Assembly: GCF_030409795.1 (NCBI RefSeq)
Contig: NZ_JAUFQN010000019.1
Coordinates: 3,136,263-3,200,262 of the forward strand
Direction: 5' to 3'
Length of the DNA stretch: 64,000 bases
Origin: Flavobacterium paronense
Lineage (GTDB): Bacteria > Bacteroidota > Bacteroidia > Flavobacteriales > Flavobacteriaceae
This document shows, one piece after another, positions 43,250 through 52,439 of this stretch. The notes beneath the pieces were generated by a model. It made no database searches. It was not told the origin of the DNA and saw only the letters and a list, made by a program, of their open reading frames with translations. A program made the translations under genes and the position numbers. How positions within the stretch are numbered: the first letter of the stretch is position 1; every line of letters starts with the position of its first letter.

Positions 43250-45670
43250 ATGTATGTAGTAAAAAGAGACGGCCACAAAGAGCCGGTAATGTTCGACAAA
43301 ATCACGGACAGAATTAAAAAATTATGTTACGGATTAAACGATTTGGTCGACGCTGTAAAAGTAACCATGCGTGTAATCGAAGGATTATATGACGGTGTAA
43401 CTACTTCAGAACTTGACAACTTAGCAGCAGAAACTGCCGCTTCCATGACTATTGCACATCCGGATTATGCACAATTAGCAGCGCGTATCGCGATATCTAA
43501 CTTGCATAAAAACACCAATAAATCCTTCTCGGAAACCATGAAAGAAATGTACTTTTATGTAAATCCAAGAACGAACCAAAAAGCACCATTACTTTCTGAT
43601 GAAGTGCACGAAGCGATTCAGGCAAACGCCGAATTTTTAAATTCTCATATCATCTACAACCGTGATTTCAACTACGATTACTTTGGTTTCAAAACCTTAG
43701 AGCGTTCGTATTTGCTTAAAATCAATGGAAAAATTGTAGAGCGTCCACAGCATATGTTGATGCGTGTAGCGGTTGGAATTCACTTAAACGACTTAGAATC
43801 CGTAATTGAAACCTACGATTTGATGTCAAAAAAATTCTTTACGCATGCAACGCCAACCTTGTTCAACGCAGGAACACCAAAACCTCAAATGTCTTCTTGT
43901 TTTCTTTTAACAATGAAAGACGACAGCATCGATGGAATTTACGATACACTAAAACAAACAGCTAAAATCTCGCAATCAGCAGGTGGAATTGGATTATCAA
44001 TCCACAACGTTCGTGCGACAGGTTCTTATATTCGTGGTACTAACGGAACTTCAAACGGAATTGTTCCGATGTTGAGAGTGTTCAATGACACGGCACGTTA
44101 TGTAGATCAAGGCGGCGGAAAACGTAAAGGAAGTTTCGCTATTTATTTAGAAACTTGGCATGCTGATATTTTCGAATTTTTGGATTTGAAAAAGAATACA
44201 GGAAAAGAAGAAATGCGTGCAAGAGATTTATTCTTCGCCATGTGGACATCCGATTTATTCATGAAACGCGTGCAGGAAGATACGACTTGGACATTAATGT
44301 GTCCAAACGAATGTCCGGGATTATGTGATGTTTACGGAGATGAATTCGAAGCATTATATACTTCGTACGAAGCCCAAAACAAAGGAAGAAAAACGGTTAA
44401 AGCTCGTGAACTTTGGGAGAAAATCCTCGAATCACAAATCGAAACCGGAACACCATATATGTTGTACAAAGATGCAGCAAACCGTAAATCGAATCAAAAG
44501 AATTTGGGCGTTATTCGTTCGTCAAACCTTTGTACCGAAATCATGGAATACACTTCTGCAGACGAAATTGCAGTGTGTAATTTGGCCTCGATTTCGTTGC
44601 CAATGTTTGTAGAAAACGGCGAATTCAATCACCAATTGCTATATAACGTAACAAAACGTGTAACCAGAAACTTAAACAAAGTAATCGATAGAAATTACTA
44701 TCCTGTAAAAGAAGCTGAAAACTCTAATATGCGTCACCGTCCGGTTGGTCTTGGCGTACAAGGTTTGGCCGATGCTTTCATTTTGTTGAGAATGCCTTTC
44801 ACCAGTGATGAAGCTAAAAAATTAAATCAGGAAATTTTCGAAACCCTATATTTTGCTGCAGTTACGGCATCTATGGAAGAAGCCAAAACAGAAGGACCTT
44901 ATTCTACTTTCAAAGGTTCGCCAATTTCAGAAGGAGAATTCCAACACAACCTTTGGAACATCAAAGACGAGGAATTATCTGGAAGATGGGATTGGGCAGC
45001 GTTAAGAAAAGAAGTGATGAAACACGGTGTGAGAAACTCCTTGTTAGTAGCACCAATGCCAACAGCTTCTACTTCACAAATTTTAGGAAACAACGAAGCA
45101 TTCGAACCGTACACTTCTAACATTTACACACGTCGTGTATTGTCTGGAGAATTCATCGTGGTAAACAAACATTTATTGGAAGACCTAGTAAAACGAGGAC
45201 TTTGGACCGAAGATTTGAAACAACAACTGATGCGCAATAACGGTTCTGTTCAGGATTTGGATATTCCACAAGACTTAAAAGAATTGTACAAAACCGTTTG
45301 GGAAATGTCAATGAAAGACATCATTGATATGTCGCGCCACAGAGGGTACTTCATTGACCAATCGCAATCGTTGAACTTGTTTATGCAGGATGCAAATTAT
45401 GCCAAACTAACATCAATGCATTTCTACGCTTGGCAAAGTGGCTTGAAAACCGGAATGTACTATTTGAGAACCAAAGCAGCAGTTGACGCTATCAAGTTTA
45501 CATTAAACAACGATAAAAAAGCAGAACCAACAGCACAAGTTCCGGAACCAGTAGCTGTTGAGGTTGTTGCGCCAAATGAAACAGGGGAAATGACTGCCGA
45601 AGATTTCAAAGCAATGGTAGATCAAGCAAGAAACGCTGGACCGGATGATTGCGAAATGTGTGGGTCGTAA
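43250..45670 (+). CDS. nrdA: Ribonucleotide reductase class Ia, alpha subunit
   Basis: Catalytic subunit that reduces ribonucleoside diphosphates. The 806 residues have an N-terminal ATP-cone ([20 protein letters not shown], about 3-90) for activity control. The ten-stranded barrel follows, with the active-site Cys in MSSCFLL and in [11 protein letters not shown]...[29 protein letters not shown] in the barrel, and the C-terminal redox pair DCEMCGS. The Pro/Ala/Val-rich linker before the C-terminus (about 755-775) is usual. Encoded after nrdB, and followed by a terminator and a dispersed repeat. Confidence 0.97.
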   Translation: MYVVKRDGHKEPVMFDKITDRIKKLCYGLNDLVDAVKVTMRVIEGLYDGVTTSELDNLAAETAASMTIAHPDYAQLAARIAISNLHKNTNKSFSETMKEMYFYVNPRTNQKAPLLSDEVHEAIQANAEFLNSHIIYNRDFNYDYFGFKTLERSYLLKINGKIVERPQHMLMRVAVGIHLNDLESVIETYDLMSKKFFTHATPTLFNAGTPKPQMSSCFLLTMKDDSIDGIYDTLKQTAKISQSAGGIGLSIHNVRATGSYIRGTNGTSNGIVPMLRVFNDTARYVDQGGGKRKGSFAIYLETWHADIFEFLDLKKNTGKEEMRARDLFFAMWTSDLFMKRVQEDTTWTLMCPNECPGLCDVYGDEFEALYTSYEAQNKGRKTVKARELWEKILESQIETGTPYMLYKDAANRKSNQKNLGVIRSSNLCTEIMEYTSADEIAVCNLASISLPMFVENGEFNHQLLYNVTKRVTRNLNKVIDRNYYPVKEAENSNMRHRPVGLGVQGLADAFILLRMPFTSDEAKKLNQEIFETLYFAAVTASMEEAKTEGPYSTFKGSPISEGEFQHNLWNIKDEELSGRWDWAALRKEVMKHGVRNSLLVAPMPTASTSQILGNNEAFEPYTSNIYTRRVLSGEFIVVNKHLLEDLVKRGLWTEDLKQQLMRNNGSVQDLDIPQDLKELYKTVWEMSMKDIIDMSRHRGYFIDQSQSLNLFMQDANYAKLTSMHFYAWQSGLKTGMYYLRTKAAVDAIKFTLNNDKKAEPTAQVPEPVAVEVVAPNETGEMTAEDFKAMVDQARNAGPDDCEMCGS

Positions 45671-45704
45671 AAAGAGAATAGAATAAGGAAAATAGAATAT
45701 AGAG

Positions 45705-45733
45705 AAACAGCTATCGATTGATGGCTGTTTTTT
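45705..45733 (+). terminator. Terminator of nrdA
   Basis: AAACAGC-ATC pairs with GAT-GCTGTTT around a short loop and is followed by T residues, 35 nt after the nrdA stop. Confidence 0.75.
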
Positions 45734-45743
45734 AGTATTTTTA

Positions 45744-45849
45744 GGAGCTATTTACCGCTATCCGTTGCAATCTTTTTGCTTTGTCACCCTGAGCGCAGTC
45801 GAAGTGCTTTTGTTAAAGCAAAAAGGATTTCCACTACTATCGGGGCTAG
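45744..45849 (-). repeat. Interspersed repeat, TAGCCC family (copy b)
   Basis: Read on the - strand it starts TCTAGCCCCGATAGTAGTGG. It then has an imperfect long hairpin (AAATCCTTTTTGCTTT against AAAGCAAAAAGATT) whose loop holds ACTTCGACTGCGCTCAGGGT, and it ends GCAACGGATAGCGG, AAATAGCTCC. It is the most complete copy in the window. Confidence 0.75.
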
Positions 45850-45918
45850 AAAATAAAATTAACCAAAACTATTTCGGTTAATCAAATCAACGAATAACCA
45901 AATCAACATATAAACATT

Positions 45919-46143
45919 ATGTCAAAAGAAAAAAAAGGAGTGTACACAGGAATCATCGAAAAGGACAAAGACGGCAATTATTTTTGCGGTGAATACCTTT
46001 TGGATTATAAATATACCGAAGCCAGTTTCAAACTCGGAGACGAAATCAATATCAAAACGGTAATTGCCAATCCGAGTGATAAAAGCTTTAACCAATACCC
46101 AAAAAAATCAAGAAATTTCTTTTTGGCCAACCAAAAGGAATAA
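45919..46143 (+). CDS. Small hypothetical cytoplasmic protein
   Basis: A 74-residue protein without signal or membrane segment; no family recognised. It is probably a small beta-sheet domain: GVYTGIIEKDKDGNYFCGEY, a middle FKLGDEINIKTVIANPS, and a Lys/Asn-rich end. It lies 5 nt before the RDD gene, so it is the first gene of a run of four small genes (this gene, RDD, GNAT, four-repeat membrane protein). The 69 bases upstream contain two CCAAATCAAC-like repeats but no clear -7 element. Confidence 0.75.
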   Translation: MSKEKKGVYTGIIEKDKDGNYFCGEYLLDYKYTEASFKLGDEINIKTVIANPSDKSFNQYPKKSRNFFLANQKE

Positions 46144-46148
46144 TAATT

Positions 46149-46643
46149 ATGGAAGAAAACAACAAAAGGCAATTCACGGTTACGGAAGAAATTTTAGCTT
46201 CACATAGCCAACGATTTTTAAATTTATTGATGGATTATATTGCACAATTGTTCCTGTTTATAATTGCATTTACTATAGCGGTTGCAATAGCCGAGTCAAA
46301 TGGCAACAAAAACTTCATGACTAATTTTGTAAAAAACGATATTGCACAATACACTTTTGTAACTTGTATCGCTTTGGTTTATTACAATCTTTTTGAAATT
46401 TTTTTTGCGCGAACAGTTGGAAAATTTATAACGCAAACCATAGTCGTAGACGAAAACGGAGAAAAACCAAATTACGAACGAATTTTGATGCGTACAATTT
46501 GTCGTTTAATACCATTTGAATCACTTTCTTTTTTAACAATACCGGCGCGAGGTTGGCACGATAGTATTTCAAAAACGTATGTGGTCAATAAGCATTTGTT
46601 AGACGAAAAAAAGAAACAATTTTATGCTTTGCAAAATTCATAA
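46149..46643 (+). CDS. RDD family membrane protein
   Basis: A 164-residue integral membrane protein. RDD-type features: SHSQRFLNLLMDYIAQLFLF (helix 1 preceded by the Arg, with Asp inside), a second helix region (FVTCIALVYYNLFEIFFART), VGKFITQTIVVDENG, and RTICRLIPFESLSFL. The RDD family has unknown or transport-related roles. It lies 5 nt after the 74-residue gene and 3 nt before a GNAT gene, so this is a tight operon. Confidence 0.88.
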   Translation: MEENNKRQFTVTEEILASHSQRFLNLLMDYIAQLFLFIIAFTIAVAIAESNGNKNFMTNFVKNDIAQYTFVTCIALVYYNLFEIFFARTVGKFITQTIVVDENGEKPNYERILMRTICRLIPFESLSFLTIPARGWHDSISKTYVVNKHLLDEKKKQFYALQNS

Positions 46644-46646
46644 GCC

Positions 46647-47099
46647 ATGATTACAATTCAAAGAACCACTTCTGATAATGCAGATTTTGGCAATCTTGTG
46701 ATACAACTCGATGCCTATCTAAGAGTTCTTGATGGTGAAGATCATGCTTTTTATGCACAGTTCAATAAATCTAGTTTGCTTAAAAATGCTGTCATTTGTT
46801 ATGAAAATGATAAAGCAGTTGGCATTGGGGCCTATAAGGAATTCGAACCCAAAGTAGCCGAAATCAAACGCATGTATACTTTACCTGAATATCGCGGAAA
46901 AGGAATAGCCAAAACTACTCTTAACGAATTAGAAGCCTGGGCAAAAGAAGAAAAGTATACAACAGCAATACTTGAAACGGGATTTATGCAGGTTGACGCT
47001 ATTGGCTTGTATCAAAAATTAGGATATAAAGTGATTGAAAACTTCGGGCAATACAAAGGGGTGGAAAATAGTGTTTGTATGCAGAAAAAAATAAAATGA
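46647..47099 (+). CDS. GNAT family N-acetyltransferase
   Basis: A 150-residue acetyltransferase. Motif A is visible as VAEIKRMYTLPEYRGKGIAK (about 71-90), followed by TLNELEAWAKEEKYTTAILE and the motif-B region YQKLGYKVIENFGQY. The N-terminal AYLRVLDGEDHAFYAQFNK is typical of a Bacteroidota subgroup. The substrate is unknown. It starts 3 nt after the RDD stop and is followed 19 nt later by a four-repeat membrane protein. Confidence 0.9.
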   Translation: MITIQRTTSDNADFGNLVIQLDAYLRVLDGEDHAFYAQFNKSSLLKNAVICYENDKAVGIGAYKEFEPKVAEIKRMYTLPEYRGKGIAKTTLNELEAWAKEEKYTTAILETGFMQVDAIGLYQKLGYKVIENFGQYKGVENSVCMQKKIK

Positions 47100-47118
47100 A
47101 AAGTAACAAAACAAACTA

Positions 47119-47871
47119 TTGAAGCATTTACCTAAAATCAATCTTTTTTATTGGGCACTAATTATAAGTGCTAATACTTTAGGAGAAACTGCGGGGGATT
47201 TAATCTCACAAACGTTTAGTCTAGGCTATGGTGGCGGAACCCTTGCTTTGATTGTACTTTTTCTGGTTGCCTTGCTGATTTCTATTTATTCGGAAAATCA
47301 AAAATCACTTTTATATTGGACCGTAATAACGCTTGCAAGTACAGCCGGAACCACAATTTCCGACTATTTTACAAGGACATTATTTAGAGATAACTTTGGG
47401 TATACAGAGCAGCAAGGTTATTTATTTGGGACAATTTTGCTGATTTTCGCTTTAGGTTTAACGTTTATTATTTGGAAAACATACTCCAAATCCAACACAG
47501 TTGAAAGCGGTTTAAACAAAATAACCGAGTTTTTGTATTGGATAGCTATTTTAACTTCAAGTACTTTAGGAACAGCGTTCGGAGATTTACTAGCACACGA
47601 CACACCATTAGGTTTTTCAGGAGGAACATTATTGTTATCCGCTCTACTTGCATTAGTAGTTGGGTTAGTGTATTTGACAAAAATATCTAGAGAATTTCTA
47701 TATTGGACTGCAATTATCTTGACACATCCAATTGGAGCAACAATGGGAGATTATTTGACAAAACCGGAAGGAATGAATCTAGGAAACATAAAAGCAAGTT
47801 TGGTTTTAGTTGTTGTATTTATAATTGTAATTGCGATAGGGCAACTTACTAAAAAGAGACAAACAGACTAA
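47119..47871 (+). CDS. COG4705-type membrane protein with four internal repeats
   Basis: A 250-residue membrane protein made of four similar two-helix units, each opening with (F/L)YW and containing a Gly-rich loop with Asp: NLFYWALIISANTLGETAGD, LYWTVITLASTAGTTISDYF, LYWIAILTSSTLGTAFGDLL and LYWTAIILTHPIGATMGDYL. About eight helices in all. It resembles the uncharacterised membrane-anchored family COG4705; function unknown. There is no in-frame ATG near the conserved start: an in-frame TAA lies at 47104 and the first usable codon is TTG at 47119, so a TTG start is proposed. Confidence 0.85.
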   Translation: MKHLPKINLFYWALIISANTLGETAGDLISQTFSLGYGGGTLALIVLFLVALLISIYSENQKSLLYWTVITLASTAGTTISDYFTRTLFRDNFGYTEQQGYLFGTILLIFALGLTFIIWKTYSKSNTVESGLNKITEFLYWIAILTSSTLGTAFGDLLAHDTPLGFSGGTLLLSALLALVVGLVYLTKISREFLYWTAIILTHPIGATMGDYLTKPEGMNLGNIKASLVLVVVFIIVIAIGQLTKKRQTD

Positions 47872-47963
47872 AAAACTGTTGTCAGTATTTGTATAAAAAA
47901 ATAATTTAAAATGTATATTTGAGTGTAATTCCTAACTCTCAAATTCCTAAATCCTTAATCAAT

Positions 47964-49298
47964 ATGACCTGGGAACAACTTTTATCACTAAAACGCCAAG
48001 GCGACACTAGCAAACGGTTACGCATCGAGCAAGACGACACACGTCTCGGCTTTGAAGTTGATTATGACCGAATCATCTTTTCGTCTGCATTCCGAAGTTT
48101 ACAGGATAAAACACAGGTAATTCCTTTATCAAAAACTGATTTTGTGCATACACGTTTGACACACAGTCTCGAAGTTTCGGTAGTTGGTCGTTCTATAGGA
48201 AGATTAGTTGGAAAAAAAATACTTGAAAAATATCCGCATTTAAAAGAAGTCCATGGTTATCATATGAATGATTTTGGAGCGATAGTAGCGGCAGCATCTT
48301 TAGCGCACGATATCGGAAATCCGCCATTCGGGCATTCAGGGGAAAAAGCGATTGGCGAATATTTCTCCATCGGAAAAGGGCAGCAATACAAAGACCAATT
48401 AACCGATAAGCAATGGCAGGATTTAATCGATTTTGAAGGGAACGCCAATGGTTTTTCAGTGCTTTCCAGTTCTCGCCCCGGTATAGAAGGAAGTCTGCGT
48501 TTGACCTATGCGGTTTTGGGTGCGTTTATGAAATATCCAAAGGAAAGTCTACCCAAAAAACCAACCAAAAACATCTCGGATAAAAAATACGGTTTCTTTC
48601 AATCTGATAAGGATTTCTTCAATGAAGTGGCAGAAGAATTAGGAATGATTTCCAACAAAACCGGAAATGATATTGGTTTCGAGCGTCATCCTTTGGCTTT
48701 TTTAGTCGAAGCTGCCGATGATATTTGCTACACGATTATCGACTTTGAAGACGGAATAAATCTCGGTTTGGTTTCCGAAGATTTTGCGTTGGAATATTTA
48801 ATCAAATTGGTAAAAGACACAATTGATACAGCAAAATATCAAACCTTAACAACAAAGGAAGACCGAATTAGTTATTTGCGCGCTTTGGCGATAGGAAATT
48901 TAATAAACGACGCAGTAAGAGTTTTTATCGAAAACGAAGAAGCCATTTTGCAAGGAAAATTCCATTTTGCCTTAACCGATAAAAGCAAGTACAAAGCACA
49001 AATGGACGACATCATCAAGTTGAGCGTAAAGAACATTTATCAAAGCCGCGAAGTCATTGAAAAAGAACTTTCGGGTTACCAAATCATCAATAATTTATTA
49101 GACAAATTCATCACAGCGTACAATAATAATCACGAAGGGAAAACCACAAATTACGATAAGTTATTATTGAAAATCCTGCCTGAAAAACATCATCTGGAAA
49201 AGGAAACTTTATACGAAAGATTACTTCATATTTGCCATTTCATCTCTATGCTGACCGATGGGAAAGCGGTATTGTATAACAAAATTGTGACGGCTTAA
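47964..49298 (+). CDS. dgt: dGTP triphosphohydrolase-like dNTPase
   Basis: HD-domain enzyme that hydrolyses dNTPs to deoxynucleoside and triphosphate. From ATG 47964 (MTWEQLLSLKRQGDTSKR) it has 444 residues; the longer frame from 47919 adds an unconserved stretch. Visible motifs: FSSAFRSLQDKTQVIPL, DFVHTRLTHSLEVSVVGRSI (first His), AHDIGNPPFGHSGE (HD pair, about 115-116) and EAADDICYTIIDFEDGI (late Asp). Its stop codon overlaps the stop of the convergent dxs gene in the same TTAA. It could regulate dNTP pools with nrdAB and tdk. Confidence 0.95.
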   Translation: MTWEQLLSLKRQGDTSKRLRIEQDDTRLGFEVDYDRIIFSSAFRSLQDKTQVIPLSKTDFVHTRLTHSLEVSVVGRSIGRLVGKKILEKYPHLKEVHGYHMNDFGAIVAAASLAHDIGNPPFGHSGEKAIGEYFSIGKGQQYKDQLTDKQWQDLIDFEGNANGFSVLSSSRPGIEGSLRLTYAVLGAFMKYPKESLPKKPTKNISDKKYGFFQSDKDFFNEVAEELGMISNKTGNDIGFERHPLAFLVEAADDICYTIIDFEDGINLGLVSEDFALEYLIKLVKDTIDTAKYQTLTTKEDRISYLRALAIGNLINDAVRVFIENEEAILQGKFHFALTDKSKYKAQMDDIIKLSVKNIYQSREVIEKELSGYQIINNLLDKFITAYNNNHEGKTTNYDKLLLKILPEKHHLEKETLYERLLHICHFISMLTDGKAVLYNKIVTA

Positions 49299-51094
49299 TC
49301 TTCATCTTGCTCTTCTTCCTCAAGCAGTCCTGAGAAAAGTGAGCGTAAACCATCAACATCGATGTTGCAAAATTGCTGCAGTTCGTCAACGGTTCCGTGT
49401 TCTATAAAATAGTCAGGAACACCGCAAAGGAAGATTTCGTTAACGTAATCATTTTTTGCTGCAAATTCTAAAACAGCACTTCCAAAACCACCAGTTGTAA
49501 CGCCATCTTCAACCGTAATAATGGTTGAGAATTTATCACATATTTTGTGCAGTTTCTTTTCGTCTAATGGTTTTACAAAACCAAAATGATAATGCGCAAA
49601 ATGGCCTTCGTCTTCTATGCCGTTTAACGCCTGAGTTACATTATCGGCAATAGTTCCGGTTGATAGAATGGCAACATTTTTACCTTTTTTAAGTTTTTTA
49701 GATTTTCCGATTTCTATCTTTTGAAAATCAGCTGGGAATTTCCAATCAACATTTTTCCCTCTTCCACGCGGATACCGAATCGCTATCGGATTTTTTAAAC
49801 CTAACGAAGCGGTGTATAGAATATTTTGCAATTCGGCTTCGTCTTTTGGTGCATAAATAAGCATATTCGGGATGCAGCGTAAATAGGCCAAATCAAAAAC
49901 ACCGTGATGTGTTGCGCCATCTTCGCCAACCAATCCGGCGCGGTCTAAACAGAAAATCACTGGTAAGTTTTGCAGTGCTACATCGTGAATCACTTGGTCG
50001 TAAGCACGTTGTAAAAACGTCGAATAAATATTGCAGAAAACCACCATGCCTTGCGTTGCCATTCCGGCAGAAAGTGTCACAGCGTGTTGTTCGGCAATGC
50101 CAACATCAATGGCTCTTTTTGGGAAAGCTTCCATCATAAATTTCATCGAACTTCCGCTTGGCATAGCTGGTGTAATTCCGATAATCTTCGGATTGTCTTT
50201 AGCTAATTCAACTAAAGTCAAACCAAAAACATCCTGAAATTTCGGAGGCAAATTTTCCTCTGATTTTTTATGAATTTCACCAGTCGCCGCATCAAATTTT
50301 CCTGGCGCATGGTATTTTACCTGATCGTCTTCGGCTTGTTGTAAGCCTTTGCCTTTCGTTGTTACGATGTGCAAAAACTTTGGACCTTTAACTTTTTTCA
50401 AACGCTCTAATTCCTTGATTAAACCATCAATATCATGACCGTCAATTGGCCCGGAATAATCAATGTTCAACGATTTAATTATATTGTTCTGCTTCGGATT
50501 TTTGCCTTCTTTAACGGCGGTTAAATAGTTTTTCAACGCGCCAACACTTGGGTCAATTCCGATAGCGTTGTCATTTAGAATAATCAACAAATTGGCATCC
50601 GTAACTCCAGCATGATTTAAACCTTCAAACGCCATTCCGCTTACAATCGAAGCATCGCCAATCACCGCAATATGATGTTTGTTTTCGCCTTTAAGCTGTG
50701 AAGCAATCGCCATTCCCAAAGCAGCTGAAATTGAAGTAGAAGAATGTCCAACACCAAAAGTATCGTAAACACTTTCACTACGTCTTGGAAAACCTGAAAT
50801 TCCGCCTAACTGTCGATTAGTATTAAACTTTTTTCTTCGTTCGGTTAAGATTTTATGTCCGTATGCCTGATGACCAACATCCCAAACCAACAAATCATTT
50901 GGCGTATCAAAAACATAATGCAAGGCAATCGTTAACTCAACCACACCAAGGGAGGCACCAAGATGACCTTCTTTTACCGAAACGATATCGATAATAAACT
51001 CACGCAATTCTTTTGCCAGTTGAGGCAATTGCGAAAGATCTAATTTTCGTAAATCAGTTGGGCTGTCTATATGGGAAAGAAGTGTGCTTTTCAT
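49295..51094 (-). CDS. dxs: 1-deoxy-D-xylulose-5-phosphate synthase
   Basis: Thiamine-diphosphate enzyme that condenses pyruvate and glyceraldehyde 3-phosphate, feeding isoprenoid and pyridoxal synthesis. From ATG 51094 it has 599 residues. Visible: GHQAYGHKILTERR, GDASIVSGMAFEGLNHAG (about 145-162) and LNDNAIGIDPSVGAL in the TPP domain, then GIAEQHAVTLSAGMA (catalytic Glu) and LDRAGLVGEDGATHHGVFD. The C-terminal transketolase domain ends in an acidic tail (EEEEQDED). A -7 element TAAATTTG lies 12 nt upstream. The upstream start at 51109 would place the promoter inside the gene, so it is rejected. Confidence 0.96.
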   Translation of the reverse strand: MKSTLLSHIDSPTDLRKLDLSQLPQLAKELREFIIDIVSVKEGHLGASLGVVELTIALHYVFDTPNDLLVWDVGHQAYGHKILTERRKKFNTNRQLGGISGFPRRSESVYDTFGVGHSSTSISAALGMAIASQLKGENKHHIAVIGDASIVSGMAFEGLNHAGVTDANLLIILNDNAIGIDPSVGALKNYLTAVKEGKNPKQNNIIKSLNIDYSGPIDGHDIDGLIKELERLKKVKGPKFLHIVTTKGKGLQQAEDDQVKYHAPGKFDAATGEIHKKSEENLPPKFQDVFGLTLVELAKDNPKIIGITPAMPSGSSMKFMMEAFPKRAIDVGIAEQHAVTLSAGMATQGMVVFCNIYSTFLQRAYDQVIHDVALQNLPVIFCLDRAGLVGEDGATHHGVFDLAYLRCIPNMLIYAPKDEAELQNILYTASLGLKNPIAIRYPRGRGKNVDWKFPADFQKIEIGKSKKLKKGKNVAILSTGTIADNVTQALNGIEDEGHFAHYHFGFVKPLDEKKLHKICDKFSTIITVEDGVTTGGFGSAVLEFAAKNDYVNEIFLCGVPDYFIEHGTVDELQQFCNIDVDGLRSLFSGLLEEEEQDED

Positions 51095-51106
51095 GGTCTT
51101 AAAAAG

Positions 51107-51114
51107 CAAATTTA
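51107..51114 (-). promoter_or_regulatory. -7 element of dxs
   Basis: TAAATTTG on the - strand between the dxs ATG and the upstream stop. It implies a very short leader. Confidence 0.4.
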
Positions 51115-51130
51115 CGGTATTAATCTGAAA

Positions 51131-51805
51131 TTATTTCTTTTCTGTTTTTGTAGAGTCTAAAAACTTTACCTGACTAACCATTCCAGATGTCATTTCATTT
51201 TTTTTAGTTTCAGGGACTACTTTGACATCTCCAGTTAAATGCTGAATAACTACTTTTTCTTTTGATGGTTTAATAAATTTGACCTGCTTAACAGGCGGTG
51301 GTGGAGGAAGAGGCGGCATTTTTACACCAGCCTTAACTAAGGAATCATACCTTTTCATATCAATTTTACCTAATGTCACATGTTCTTCATTAATAGTATC
51401 TTTTTTTGGAAGAATAACACCAGTAGTAGTGTAGGTAGAGTCGGTCACTTCAACTCCATCAATTTTTTGTTTATCCCCATTGGAGTTCTGGCAACTAAAC
51501 AAGGTCGTCCCCATGCTGACTAACAATGCCAGCATGAATATTTTATGAAACTGAACCTGAGAAAATAAAACGTCTCGTGGAATCTGGATAATAACCGAAT
51601 CTAATTGCTCCGTTTTAAATCGGCCACAAATTTTTTGACCCTGATTCCGTATAAAATACTCTTGAATCTCGGTAGCTTTCATATCGGAGAAATCAACAAC
51701 ACTTTTTACACAACTATTGCAAAACCTACCTGTTTGGTCGGGCGTCATTTTATCCCAATCTTCGTGACACGGTTTTGGAACAGTTATTTTATAGTTAGTT
51801 TCCAT
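51131..51805 (-). CDS. Membrane-anchored hypothetical protein with N-terminal Cys motifs
   Basis: A 224-residue protein, not assigned to a named family. The N-terminus (about 1-65) is a small Cys-containing domain: PCHEDWDKMTPDQTGRFC, NSCVKSVVDFSDM, and QKICGRFKTEQL. Similar N-termini are common in Flavobacteriaceae proteins of unknown role. One membrane helix follows (about 88-103, MLALLVSMGTTLFSC), then a periplasmic tail with a proline run (PPLPPPPPVKQVKFIKP, about 165-180). The Cys set suggests a metal or redox site in the cytoplasm, while the Pro-rich tail recalls TonB-like spacers, but no TonB C-terminal domain is seen. Confidence 0.8.
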   Translation of the reverse strand: METNYKITVPKPCHEDWDKMTPDQTGRFCNSCVKSVVDFSDMKATEIQEYFIRNQGQKICGRFKTEQLDSVIIQIPRDVLFSQVQFHKIFMLALLVSMGTTLFSCQNSNGDKQKIDGVEVTDSTYTTTGVILPKKDTINEEHVTLGKIDMKRYDSLVKAGVKMPPLPPPPPVKQVKFIKPSKEKVVIQHLTGDVKVVPETKKNEMTSGMVSQVKFLDSTKTEKK

Positions 51806-51855
51806 AAAGAATAAAGTTTGTGTTTACACAGATAACGATAATAGTACTAAAATAG

Positions 51856-51863
51856 TATTTTTG
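51856..51863 (+). promoter_or_regulatory. -7 element of tadA, nearly leaderless
   Basis: TATTTTTG ends 4 nt before the tadA ATG. If it is the real -7, the transcript starts at or next to the start codon. Confidence 0.4.
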
Positions 51864-51867
51864 TTTT

Positions 51868-52311
51868 ATGGAAAATCCTTTCACCGATGACTATTTTATG
51901 AAGAAAGCTTTGCAGGAAGCTGAACTCGCTTTTGAAAAAGGGGAAATTCCAGTCGGCGCCGTAATTGTAATCGACAATAAAATCATTGCCAGAACCCACA
52001 ATCTTACCGAAATGCTGAATGATGTTACGGCTCATGCCGAAATGCAGGCTATTACTTCAGCTGCAAATTTCATAGGCGGGAAATACTTAAAAGGATGCAC
52101 ACTTTATGTAACTTTAGAACCATGTCAGATGTGTGCCGGAGCTTTGTATTGGAGCCAGATTTCAAAAATCGTTTTTGGTGCTTCGGATGAGCAAAGAGGT
52201 TACCAAAATTTAGGGACTTCAATTCACCCAAAAACTCAAGTAATTAAAGGTGTTTTAGCCAACGAATGCTCGGATTTAATGCTTCGCTTTTTTGCTTCCA
52301 AAAGAAAATAA
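51868..52311 (+). CDS. tadA: tRNA-specific adenosine deaminase
   Basis: Deaminates A34 to inosine in tRNA-Arg(ACG). The 147 residues begin MENPFTDDYFMKKALQEAEL, then GEIPVGAVIV, and the zinc and catalytic motif HAEMQAITSA (His/Glu, about 56-58) and PCQMCAGALYWSQI (two Cys, about 85-88). These motifs match TadA rather than cytidine or guanine deaminase, though close relatives exist. It is a single gene, divergent from the Cys-motif gene and followed by a 128-bp gap before the alpha-2-macroglobulin. Confidence 0.9.
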   Translation: MENPFTDDYFMKKALQEAELAFEKGEIPVGAVIVIDNKIIARTHNLTEMLNDVTAHAEMQAITSAANFIGGKYLKGCTLYVTLEPCQMCAGALYWSQISKIVFGASDEQRGYQNLGTSIHPKTQVIKGVLANECSDLMLRFFASKRK

Positions 52312-52439
52312 TTTTACAGGAAAAATATTCCCAAATAATATTTTTTGTATTGAATAATATTTTGATACTTTTAGCGTTATATAGCTAATTGAGGAAAATC
52401 ACTCAAGGATAAGTTCTAACAAATAATTCTTTTACAACC

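Noticed and set aside
47919..47963. 15-residue extension of Dgt
   Set aside because: Non-ATG start with an unconserved peptide; ATG 47964 gives the typical start.
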